The notes under the pieces are model-generated. The model was not told the origin of the DNA. It saw nothing but the letters and a program-made list of their open reading frames with translations, and did no database searches. The translations under genes and the position numbers were made by a program. 64,000 nucleotides of DNA from Microglena sp. YARC (lineage: Eukaryota > Chlorophyta > Chlorophyceae > Chlamydomonadales > Chlamydomonadaceae), in contig CM039466.1 in assembly GCA_022414725.1 (NCBI GenBank), positions 37,446,892 through 37,510,891 of the forward strand, in the 5' to 3' direction. Position 1 is the stretch's first letter. Each line of letters opens with the position of its first letter. This document shows, in pieces, positions 11,460 through 21,320 of the stretch.

Positions 11460-11800
11460 ACTCTTCCCCAAGACGGTGAGCAGGCAGGAGGCTAGTAGAC
11501 CATATAAACGCAACAACCAAACAAGGCAATACAAGGCAATACAAGTATGTGAGCAGCCAGGAGGCGGGTAGACCATGTTACTGCAACAACCAAACAAGGC
11601 AATACAATGCAATACAAGTCAGTGAGTAGCCAGGAGGCTGGTAGACCATGTTACCCCAACAACCAAACAAGGCAGTACAAGGCAATACAAGTTAAACAGC
11701 AGCCAGGAGGCTGGTAGACCATGTTACCGCAACAACCAAACAGGGCAATACAAGGCAATACAAGTCAGTGAGCAGCTAGGAGGCTGGTAAACCATGTGAT
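11460..11800. repeat. 78-bp tandem repeat in protease intron 1, 4-5 copies
   Basis: Units contain GCAGCCAGGAGGCTGGTAGA, CCATGTTACCGCAACAACC and AAACAAGGCAATACAAG. No exon sequence is seen in the unit. To the right of exon 2, 11200-11455 is GT/GGGTGGGT-rich low-complexity DNA. Confidence 0.85.
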
Positions 11801-11817
11801 CAAAGGTTGAAGCTTAC

Positions 11818-11874
11818 CAGGGGGAAGCTTCTTCTAGCGTGGGCTGAGGCCAGCAGCAGCAGCAAGACAGCCAT
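11818..11874 (-). CDS. papain-like protease, exon 1 (start codon and signal peptide)
   Basis: Reads MAVLLLLLASAHARRSFPL from an ATG at 11874, followed by donor GTAAGC. This is a compact signal peptide: short N-region, Leu core, and an AHA cleavage motif expected after residue 13. It ends in phase 0, matching exon 2. It implies entry to the secretory or vacuolar route, as for most C1 proteases. A second upstream ATG four bases away is in another frame and opens MHGCLAAAAG, which has no useful continuation. The start was chosen for the signal peptide and the strong donor. Confidence 0.8.
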
Positions 11875-12013
11875 GCATGGCTGCAGCAGTTCCCTCCTGG
11901 TGCCCTTCAAACAGCTGGTTGAGGGTCTGGGATGCATTTTCGTGGCGCCCAAGGTGGGCATGTTGTGAGGTGTGGGGATGTATGCGTGTGTGGGTGGGGG
12001 GGGGTATGTGTGC

Positions 12014-12044
<31 letters not shown>

Positions 12045-13068
12045 GGGGGCTGGGGTCGGCGTTGGGGGGAAAAGGTAAGCTCGGATGTTTTATCGATGGT
12101 TCCCTGGTTGAATACCGCTGCTCTGCTCAGGGGGTGTTGCTGAGCGTGGAGCGTGCGGAGAATGCGGAGCGTGGAGAGGGATGAAGGTCACCGATGTGAG
12201 CTGTTGCAGACCGTTGCGTTCAGGCTGAAACGTTTCTAGGAAATCTGGTTTCGGGCAGGATCACAAGTCGGGATTTCCGGAAGGCAAAAACGTTTCAGGA
12301 AAGGAAAATTCAGATGCAGATATTCAGCAGCTATGGGTGGTGGCAGCAGCAGCTCGGTAAAGATAGGCCGGCAGCAGGGCGTGCCGCGAAGCGCTTCGTT
12401 CGCTATCGCAACAGTTTAACGCTGCGTTGGCCAAGCCTCGGATCGAAAGGGAAGCGGGGGGCTAGTCGGGACGGAATACGAGGTGAGGAAGAAAGAATGA
12501 CAGAATGGGTGTGGGAAATGGGTGATGCAATGAGTTGCCGTCGGCCAACAAAGAAAGCAGTGTGCCAGATCGGCGTTACTTGAAACGCCAACTACTGCGG
12601 CAGAAGCTGGAGGTGGTGGGATGGTGGTAAGTTCGGACCTGCACCCGCGCTGCGAGCGTATCTGGTATCTGGTATCTGTAAGGCCGCGGCCGCGGACCGA
12701 AGAAGGTGGGTTAGTGCCTGCGTAATGATAAGTGCTTGTTGACCTTTGCACTGGTACAGTTCAATGAGAGGAACTTCTCAAAGATCTCGAAAATAATAAT
12801 GCGTTGGATAGGAAGATATTAAAAACTCTAGAGTGGGATGAATTACTGGATGAGAAGCACATGTTGAGTGGGGACTTGGGACATCCAGGCGATGCGAGAG
12901 GGTCTAGAGAGCGGGTGCGGGCGGGTGCGGGCGACCTGGGTCGGCTCCCGCTGAAGTTTTCCGCTGATGTCGGCTGAAGTCCACGTAGGATCCGCCGAAG
13001 TCCACGTCGGTGAAAAACGGAGGTGAAAACGCCAGCGTGGACTTGACAAAATGTCAGCGGAACCCCAC

Positions 13069-13099
<31 letters not shown>

Positions 13100-14603
13100 T
13101 GGAAAAAACAGTTCGTGCCAGCACCCGACTTCAGCGGAACTTCAACGGTGACCGAAAAACACCACTGGAATGGAAAGCTTGTTGGAAAGCGGGAATACAA
13201 AAAAAAGGGGGGGACACCTATCCCTAAAGAAACCTGAGGGGGGCTGACCCCCCCCCCCCCCCCCCCATTTAAATCGAAATACCCCCTTTTTGAAAAACTT
13301 ATATATGGATTGTGGGGGGTTACAGTATGGCGCACGTAATGGCATCCTCGGAATTCCCACACAGGGATTGATTGATAGTTAAAATTCAGTTTTTCAACCA
13401 CATTCACCCAACAAACCACCCACCCACCCACCCAAGGGGAAGATTCTTATAACTTATTGCATAAGGTCCAAAGTTGTGCCAATGGACTGCTCTTGCCAAG
13501 GCCTACTCATGGGTGGTCTCAGAAAATCATTTGGAGGTCTGAGTAACAAGTTAGAAAAAAACTGAGGAAGGCTGACTCCATTCACACACCCACCCAAGGG
13601 GTAGATACTTATTGCACAAGGTCCCAAGTGGTGCCAATGGACTGCCCTTACTAAGGCCTACTCAAGTGTGGTCTCAGAATGTCATTTGGAGGTCTAAGTA
13701 AGAAGTTAGAAAAAAACCTGAGGAGGGCTGACCCCCCCCCCCCCCCCCTAAATGAGGTGCTCAGAATGACCTGAAAAATGTCTCATAATATCGCAATGAT
13801 ACATGCGATTACAGCCCCATTATCAGAAAAAATCAACCGGGAGAATGATTTTTTTTAGGCCTTGACACCTCCTGTGGAAAGAGTAAATTTATCTATTAGA
13901 AACCCACCCTTAGGCGAACGGCGAGCGCGCATGTGCTACGCCTATCTGATCGTATCTAGGGCGAAGAATGCCCCCTTCTCCCGCCTTCTCCTACGGTAGG
14001 CGAACAACAGCCATTCGCGCGGACACGACAACTACTGCGACTATATTGGCCTGAGAATCAGCTTGGGGGTGGGGGGGTGGGGGGTGAGGGTGGGGTGGGG
14101 TGGGGTGGGGTGGGGTGGGGTGGGGTGGGGGGGATCCCTAATAGCACCAATGGAGACTGGTCTCTAGCAGAGGAACACCCCAGTTCCACTCCCATGTCAT
14201 TCTGTGGGTCTTTGGAGGCCCATAACTCTCTACCTACTGGGCGGGAAAAAAAATCTACATCCTCTTAACAAGCTCTACACATTTGGGGCATGGGGTCAGA
14301 TTTTGTTTTTGCTCTCTTTTTGCTACAACGGAATGCATTTGTGTGGCCCTTAAAGGAAGGTGTCAAGGAAGGAAATTGTGACATACGCAAAAATCAGTGC
14401 CAAGACCGCGCAGCGCTAGAGTAGCTGTACAGTTTTATTACAGCGCGGGGGAGAGAGAGGATTCGTTACATAAACTCAGCAAATCACTGCCGACAGGATA
14501 GCAGCACAGCCTGCCGACCATCAAATTTTCTAACGGGTAGCACAGGGTTTCTCACAGTGAGGCAAGAGAGAGAGGAAATTGAGGCAAAAAAGAGAGGAAA
14601 GTG
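11875..14603. other. intergenic stretch, no gene recognised
   Basis: Contains long G or C homopolymers (about 12030-12050, 13245-13270, 13735-13750, 14065-14135 with GGGGT repeats) and a GCCCAT hexamer run at 13070-13100. Two copies of a ~150-bp unit (about 13455-13575 and 13605-13735) end GAACCTGAGGAGGGCTGACCC-like. The start of the protease promoter must lie here, but no core motif is convincing. Confidence 0.5.
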
Positions 14604-15637
14604 TTACATACTCAGCAAAAATCAATGCCGAGACTGAATAGCGCCGGGGAAGCTGGACAGTTTTATAACAGTGAGGGTTTGAGCAACATACCCGTCGAAC
14701 CTGGTCCAGAAGGTAACCTCCAAAAAGCGTACGAAAGAGCAAATTAAAAGGCTAGACAACACGCAAAGCGAACTACCAAGGGAAAGTGAAACTAGCGAAT
14801 TAAGTGTACATTGTAGAAAGGCTGAGAGTTGCCGAGGCCTAAAAAGCGAGATTCTACAAGAAGACGTAACAGGACAAAAGGCGCAGGAAATTCACCATAC
14901 AAACAAGGAGAGAGGCATAAAGCTCTAAAAAGGCGGCCTTAACACTCCCTACTTAAAGGCAAACACAAGACCAAGCCGTCAGCCAAAACGCCACAAGGAA
15001 AAGCACAGCTAAGAAAGGACACTTAACAACCTAAGCAGAACTACTAACACGATAAAAAGCGTGTGGAAAAGCGAAAGACCAAGACCAGCGGGGAAAAGCT
15101 AAGTGAGTCCATAGCCTATCTGTCCAGGAAACATCAAGCGAAAGGATGGAGAGAGGGCACAGGAGAGCAATCAAGCAGGTCAGGCAAAGAAAAGAAAGAT
15201 TACAAGGGGCTCATGTCCTATCAGTGAAACAACACCGCCCTACAGTCGGACTCGTGTAATCACCCGCCATCTTCCGGCAGCGGGGCTCGGACTCCGGTCG
15301 TCGAAAGAGAAATTATCATGGCCACTTATCCTGGCAGTGCAATCACCACCGCCCCCGAGGGTCCGGACACCGAACACCCACTGCCTTCCGGCAATTGGGT
15401 TCATACTTTTCCCGATTGCCGTAACCTGTACCAACGGAGCCTGGACCATACCGCCCTCCAGACTGGGTCGAAAACAACTCAGACCATTAAAAGTTGAGCA
15501 AAAATTGTGTTCATTAAATTGCAATGACCTCCTGGACCAGGTTCTGAGGGGTATGTTGCCCAAACCCTCACTGTTATAAAACTGTCCAGCTGCCATGGCT
15601 GTTCAGTCTCGGCATTGATTATTGCTGAGTATGTAAT
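14604..15637. repeat. element bounded by ~112-bp inverted repeats
   Basis: 14604-14716 and 15527-15637 are inverted copies sharing TACATACTCAGCAAAAATCA, ATGCCGAGACTGAA, GCTGGACAGTTTTATAACAG and TGAGGGTTTG. A degenerate direct copy precedes the left arm at about 14380-14500. The ~810-bp interior is purine-rich on the left and encodes nothing recognisable. It could be a foldback-type element or two opposed copies of one repeat. Confidence 0.65.
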
Positions 15638-16728
15638 TAAGGGCGCCTGGAGGCGCGTCCCGAATGAAATGATTCGGATCCTTAATTCAATGTATTTTAA
15701 TTAATTTAATTGAATTGTATTTAATGTTGTGTTATTTTTATTCGATGTATTCCTTTCCATTTAATTTAATTAACGTGATTTGAATGCATGTAATTGCTTT
15801 AAACTGTATCAATTCGAATTGTATTTAATTCGAAGGGCGCCTGGAGGCTTAAAAATAATTGAATTCCAATGAATCGATTGATGATTTAGCATTGTTAACT
15901 ATAAAGTGACGAAAAAGAGAGTTTTTGAAGGGTTGTTGATTTTTAAGCAGTATTGAACGTTTCTGTAATGTAATGAAATGCATGCATGTAGATTGAATTT
16001 TTTAAAAGAATTTGATGCAAGAACAATGAGGCCAATCAGGTGTCTGGTTGATTTTACGGAATTTGTACAAGGTATCGCATGTTTCGGCCCAGCCCAGACG
16101 TGAACGGTATGTCCCGTCCTCCTGAACGGTTTTTTGGCCAGCGGCAGATGGCGTGGCTTGCCCCTGTCCTCGCCCCCGCCCCCGCCACTGCCCCCGGCCC
16201 AGCCCCTGCCCCCGCCCCCGCCCGGTGGCCACCGCCCCTGCCCCACGCCCGGGTCCGAGGGCTAATTATAACACAAGTGCCCTAGGGGCTTGTTTCGTCC
16301 ATTGTGATGCGTACATGTTTCGCCTCGAATGTTTGACGACTATTCTGTTCCCAAACCTATGTGTACGCACATTTTCAAGTTGTTCAAATTTGAAATGTTA
16401 GCTCAAAACACCCTGAAATCAAGTTGTTAACCGTTAATTGTAGCTTTTTGGCCCAACCCGAGCTCCTTTTCGTGAATTGCGATGCTCATATGTGCTCTGG
16501 TGAGAATTTGTCCGGGATAAATAAGTCTTGTAATTCATCAAAATATAGAATGTTCAATTTTTTAAATGTTTTTCATAAAACCTGAAAATGTGGTTGGTGA
16601 CACACGGACGAACGGACGAACGAACGAACTAACGGACATTTTAATGGGGCTAATCCCTCTTCAAAAAATCTGGAGATTTTTTCATTCGGATATTATATAG
16701 TCTCTGTAATATCTAACGACGTTGTAAT
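15638..16728. other. non-coding; AT-rich block between GGGCGCCTGGAGGC repeats, CCCCCG tract
   Basis: The 14-mer GGGCGCCTGGAGGC occurs at about 15640 and 15836 around an AATTTAATT-rich block. A CCCCGCCCC-type tract lies at 16165-16250. Tandem ACGGACGA units lie near 16600-16635. No gene found. Confidence 0.6.
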
Positions 16729-16799
16729 GTGCCTATTGTAAGTGGTTAGTTCACCGCTTTGTGGCAGCGGAGACCTGGGCTCGATTCCCGGTAGGCACA
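16729..16799 (+). tRNA. tRNA-His (GTG) or tRNA-His-derived SINE head
   Basis: 71 nt. The 7-bp acceptor stem GTGCCTA/TAGGCAC closes perfectly. The anticodon arm CCGCT-TTGTGGC-AGCGG gives anticodon GTG (His). The T arm CTGGG-CTCGATT-CCCGG has one G-T pair. The D region GTAAGTGGTTAGTTCA resembles eukaryotic tRNA-His box A (TAGTGGTTAGT), but its stem is weak and one base short, and CCA is not encoded. The sequence downstream (to about 17070) is structured and could be a SINE body, so a retroposed head is a real alternative. Confidence 0.6.
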
Positions 16800-17073
16800 G
16801 TTTTATGCTCGTTGCCTGTAAAACACGTGCCTGGAACATTCTGAGCAGACTATTGGACAGTGGTGCCAAGATAAGCAGCTCATGTAAACGCCCCCGTAAG
16901 GGAGACTTTCAAGTAGCGATAAATCACTGATGGCAGACTAAGCCGGAGATGGTCAACCGTGGGGGTAAAACCTGACTAACTACCGTAACAAATAGTAGGG
17001 GGGCCCTGCCGGGTCCCCTGGAGGTCGGCCCCGGGGTGGGGTATGATACACAGTGGCGTCTGGGTTTGTAGAT
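16800..17073. other. possible SINE body downstream of the tRNA-His-like sequence
   Basis: No ORF. GC-rich stretch GGGCCCTGCCGGGTCCCCTG at about 17000 is self-complementary. Only one copy is seen in the window, so assignment to a SINE is tentative. Confidence 0.3.
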
Positions 17074-17839
17074 CAGTTGTATAAAATTGTTACATTTCTT
17101 ATTGAATGTTGAAAAATATGACAAATTTGTCCACGTGGGAATGCCAAGTTGAAACGACGTGCAGCGAGATTAAGTACATTTGCTAATTGCAATTGCCAAC
17201 AACTTGATTGTTTGAAAGATTTAACGTAGATTGTCAGGTTCTGTTTTATGTCTGGGATTGGCATCCAATGGTATGCTTGTACTTGTAAAACTTGGAGAAC
17301 TGTGGGAGAGCCGCATGTATATGCAATTTATCGTAGCTGATGTTTGAATGCAGATGAGGCGGATGATTTCTTTCTTGGGCTGTTTCTGATGGATGTGGAA
17401 CATGGTTTCCGTGTGTCTACGATGAGAGCTTGTTAGTCAGCTATTGTGTTGGACATCAGTTGTATAAAATTGTTACATTTCTTATTGAATGTTGAAAAAT
17501 ATGACAAATTTGTCCACGTGGGAATGCCAAGTTGAAACGACGTGCAGCGAGATTAAGTACATTTGCTAATTGCAATTGCCAACAACTTGATTGTTTGAAA
17601 GATTTAACGTAGATTGTCAGGTTCTGTTTTATGTCTGGGATTGGCATCCAATGGTATGCTTGTACTTGTAAAACTTGGAGAACTGTGGGAGAGCCGCATG
17701 TATATGCAATTTATCGTAGCTGATGTTTGAATGCAGATGAGGCGGATGATTTCTTTCTTGGGCTGTTTCTGATGGATGTGGAACATGGTTTCCGTGTGTC
17801 TACGATGAGAGCTTGTTAGTCAGCTATTGTGTTGGACAT
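17074..17839. repeat. perfect tandem duplication, 2 x 383 bp
   Basis: 17074-17456 and 17457-17839 appear identical along their whole length; both begin CAGTTGTATAAAATTGTTAC and end GTGTTGGACAT. The junctions share an AT dinucleotide. The unit has no recognisable gene; identical 60-64 codon ORFs on the minus strand simply mirror the duplication. Absence of differences implies a very recent event or an assembly artefact. Confidence 0.95.
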
Positions 17840-18555
17840 GCTTCAGGTCCCTAGATTGAGTCCACAGGACAGGAAGGAAACGACAGATGAAAACACCGCA
17901 TCTACAGTCCGCAACCCCTAGATCCGTACGCGAATAAGTGCTCTCCGGGGCAAGATTTCGACAGCAGGCTGGTTACCAAAGTGCACCATTCTGCAGATAC
18001 AGCAACTCCCAAAGAAGTTGAGAAGCAAAGTTGCTCTTCACCATTGGAGTTGCTTTGCGGGTATTAAACTTGCTTTCAGACTATTCAAACTGCTTTGCGA
18101 CTATTGGACAAGCGAGGCTTTGCATGTACTGGTGTTGCGACTATTCAACTTGCTTTGCAAATTCAACGCATAACAGAACAGACTACCATGCAAGGTACAC
18201 GGGTGGGCAAGCAATTGTGGCAGAAAAGTTGTGGCGCGATGTTGCGTATTGGACTTGCGACCATGCAAACTGCTTTGCAAGTATTACGCTGCAAAACTTG
18301 CGTATACCGGGATAGCAACCGTTCATCGAGGGCAGAGAAGTTACAAAGTTGCAAGCAACAAGGTGAAGAAGAAGAACCAAACCCTGCGATGGAATCGAGC
18401 ACGAGTAGCTTAGACTTCAGAGTACTGAATTGACCGGCTTATTTGACCGGCTTTCTTGGGAATATTTGAAGATGTGAAGATGTGAAGATTTGAAGATTTG
18501 ACGATTTGACGAACAGCACCAACTACACGATTTCGCGTAAGTATCGCATAGGTCT
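17840..18555. other. non-coding stretch before the LTR element
   Basis: Short ORFs only. A phrase TGCAAACTGCTTTGC / CAAACTGCTTTGCGAC recurs four or five times between 18050 and 18290. No domain recognised. Confidence 0.5.
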
Positions 18556-18560
18556 GTCCC

Positions 18561-18773
18561 TGTTATTGTCCGATATACGTCGGACACTGAGTCGGCATAA
18601 TGCATACCGGTACCTGGTCTCTCCTGGTCCCGAGTTGCCTGCCGCTAGGCCACAGGCTAGCTGTGGCCTACACGGGTCTGCAGGATCTTCCTGCAGACTC
18701 CCGTCTTCTATATAAGGGCACTCGTTGCGTGTATCTCCCTTCTACTTCAGTCTTCACTGTGTAACCAACAAAA
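18561..18773 (+). repeat. 5' LTR
   Basis: Starts TGTTATTGTCCGATATACGT and ends ACCAACAAAA. It contains a TATATAAGG box near 18709 and a likely transcription start region beyond it. It differs from the 3' LTR by a small indel (CACAGGCTAGC against CAGTTAGC) and a few substitutions. The sequence after it, GATCATGGTCCCTGAACGC, is the expected primer-binding position; the matching tRNA was not identified. Confidence 0.9.
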
Positions 18774-19686
18774 GATCATGGTCCCTGAACGCTAACCGAA
18801 GCAACGCCACTGCGCCTGTGCCAAGGACGATCTTCTGCACTGCACAAGGTGATAGTTTTCCCTAACTCTCCCGTTGTCTCTACCATCCGTCCAAGACGAA
18901 ACGTAGACGCAGTCCAGGAGTCTGAGTAGATCTTTGACGTGAGTTGCTAACTCATTAGATCATACACAGCGTTACCAATCCTTTGAGATTGAGATTGAGA
19001 TTGTTTGTGCCGAGGAGATATTCAGCCCTGCACGCCATCGCAAGCCACCCACCCCCAACCACCCTTCCCTTCTGCTCACTGAATCCGTCACCCCTTACCC
19101 CCCCCTGCTACTACCAACGCCACCTCCCCTTGCCTCCGAACACACGACCAAGACTGAAGAACTGACAACCTTCGCAAGCCCCCCCCCCCCCCCCCCCCCC
19201 CAAATTCCTGCTCTGAGCTCAACTCCGACATCTTTGTCTACACTGCTCGGAGCTCTCCATTTCCTCCTGTCCAAGACCGTCATTCCCATTCTCTACTTCG
19301 TGTAGAGATCTCCATTTATCCCTTCCTCATCCCTGCTCTGAGCTCTCCTTCGCCACCTTTGCTACCCTGCTCGAAGCGAGCTCTACGTCTCCCTCTGCTC
19401 CTTCTCCAGCCCCCCCCCCCCCCCCCCTATCCTTCGTAACCTGCTACAATCATCACATTCCGGCTGTGATAGCCACTACAGCCAGAATGGGGGGAATCTT
19501 CTGATCATTGCGGACGCTATTATAGCTGGACTTCGCTTCAGCCGTCGTCTAATCCTTGCGCATCATGATCTTTGATGGAGAGGGCTTCGACTTTTGGGAC
19601 ATCTTCATTGACGACAAGCTTCTGCCTCCTGACAGTCCCTGGCTAGGTAATCGCCTAGGCTACTTTGTCATGAGATCGCCAGCTCC
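18774..19686 (+). other. LTR element leader
   Basis: C-rich leader with C homopolymers at about 19180-19200 and 19405-19430. A short ORF from an ATG at about 19565 reads MIFDGEGFDFWDIFIDDKLL and stops before 19687. The FDGE-F-x-FW motif is reminiscent of the N-terminus of Copia-type gag, suggesting a frameshift separates it from the following ORF. Confidence 0.45.
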
Positions 19687-21010
19687 ATGAAAATCATTAA
19701 TGAGCATCTGTCCCCTGGCATTAAACATATGCTGAAAAGCAAGAATATCTCTAGTCCCAACCACACTATGTGGCACTTGAGAGCCTTTTATGCCAATAAG
19801 TCCCCAGCCACAGATTGTGTTACAAATAGCCATGATGATAGTGATGCTACAGCCCCCACACCCCAGCCTGCCAGCATACGTCCCACGTCTAGGACTGCCC
19901 CTGCCCCTAGGACTGTCCCTGCCTCTAGGACTGTCCCTACCCTTAGGAAGGCCCCTAGGACTGTTCCTGCCCCTAGGACTGTCCCTGCTTCTAGGACTGT
20001 CCCTGCCTGTAGGACTGTCCCTACCCTTAAGAAGGCCCCTAGAACTGTTCCTTCCCCTAGGACTGTTCCTGCCCCTAGGACTGTCCCTGCCCGTAAAGTA
20101 AACCCTGCCCCAAACCCCATTATCTCAGAGTTGAACTATACAATCCAAGCCCAAAACCATGAGATCCAAGAACAAAACCATACAATCCAAAACTTGGAAC
20201 GTCAGATCTATGACATGGAATATGAGACTAGAATGCAGCAACTCCATGATAAATGGGTAAAAGAATTCTTCCCCACCTCCACACTCTGGACCCACTGGGG
20301 CATACCTACTGATCTTGCTATTCGCGTGCATGAGGCAACCATGTACCATGCACCCTCACATGCTGATGCAATGCCACCCTTATCTGTCGACAAACATGTT
20401 CCAGCACTACACACATCACATGCTGCAGCACTCTGTGTCCCTGTCGAGGACACATCTTTCCACTCTGCCCCCCCACACACAGCAGCTCCTGATGGGTGCA
20501 GTTCCCTCCATGATCTTCACTTGCATGGGGGGAACCTGATTTATAGACCAGATTGGATAGTCCCAGCAGATGCAGATGCAGACCCAGGTAGTGAATCAAA
20601 CCAACCTCTCCAACTTATCTGCTTACAACCACCACCAGGTTTCCCAGCAACACCCCTAGACTGGTCTCTAGTCCAAGATCTACCATCCACATGGACGGAG
20701 TTATGCATTGCAGCTGGTTTCCACAACTCACCACCACTCCAACCCTGGACACCTGGCATTACACATGCACCTGCACACACACCTGCACACTCATCTGCAG
20801 CTTCTGCTGATCCTCACTTGCATGGGGGGAACCTTAGTGCATATGCAAGTACATTCAGCACACGTGATGGAGACACACCCATACTCATTGTCCACGCCAC
20901 TACCTATGCAAGTACATCTAGGACACGTGACAGCGACAACACACACACATCCACATCCACATCCACTGAGCATGTCACAACGCCTCCCACTCCCACTGAT
21001 GCTCTAGTTG
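19687..21010 (+). CDS. gag-like ORF of the LTR element
   Basis: Opens MKIINEHLSPGIKHMLKSKN. It then has a run of RTVPAP/RTVPAS hexapeptides encoded by an 18-bp tandem repeat (about 19890-20100, CCTAGGACTGTCCCTGCC). A short coiled-coil-like stretch follows (QAQNHEIQEQNHTIQNLERQ), then FFPTSTLWTHWGIPTD and a His/Pro-rich tail with two LHGGNL repeats. No zinc knuckle was seen. The reading frame runs on through the array at 21020-21320 into LINE sequence, which I regard as fortuitous. The gag assignment rests on position, coiled coil and the FDGE-F-x-FW leader; no close homologue is recognised. Confidence 0.45.
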
Positions 21011-21019
21011 AACTCGTCA

Positions 21020-21320
21020 TCATCAACCTGGTTATGTCAACATGGTTATGTCATCATCATGGTTATGTCGTCATGGTTATGGTTATGTCGTCATGGTCAT
21101 GGTCATGGTTATGTCGTCATGGTCATGGTCATGGTTATGGTCATGGTCATGGTTATGTCGTCATGGTCATGGTCATGGTTATGTCGTCATGGTTATGGTT
21201 ATGTCGTCATTATGGTTATGTCGTCATGGTTATGTCATCATGGTTATGTCAACATGGTTATGTCATCATCATGGTTATGTCGTCATCATCAACCTGGTCA
21301 TCATCAACATGGTTATGTCA
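21020..21320 (+). repeat. ATGGTTATGTC(A/G)TC / GGTCAT microsatellite at the LINE 5' junction
   Basis: Tandem mixture of TGGTTATGTCGTCA and TGGTCA units ending exactly where LINE sequence begins (TGGTTATGTCAAGACTTTACC). The intact LINE copy at about 39921 has the same TGGTTATGTCAAGAC inside its own body, so the array unit overlaps the LINE 5' end. Confidence 0.9.

Noticed and set aside
11460..11800. CRISPR-like array of ~78-bp units
   Set aside because: Units are near-identical along their length with no variable spacers, and lie in a eukaryotic intron.
15240..15596. 118-codon minus ORF overlapping the right inverted repeat
   Set aside because: Part of it is inverted-repeat sequence, no domain is visible, and both strands are open, suggesting GC-driven openness.
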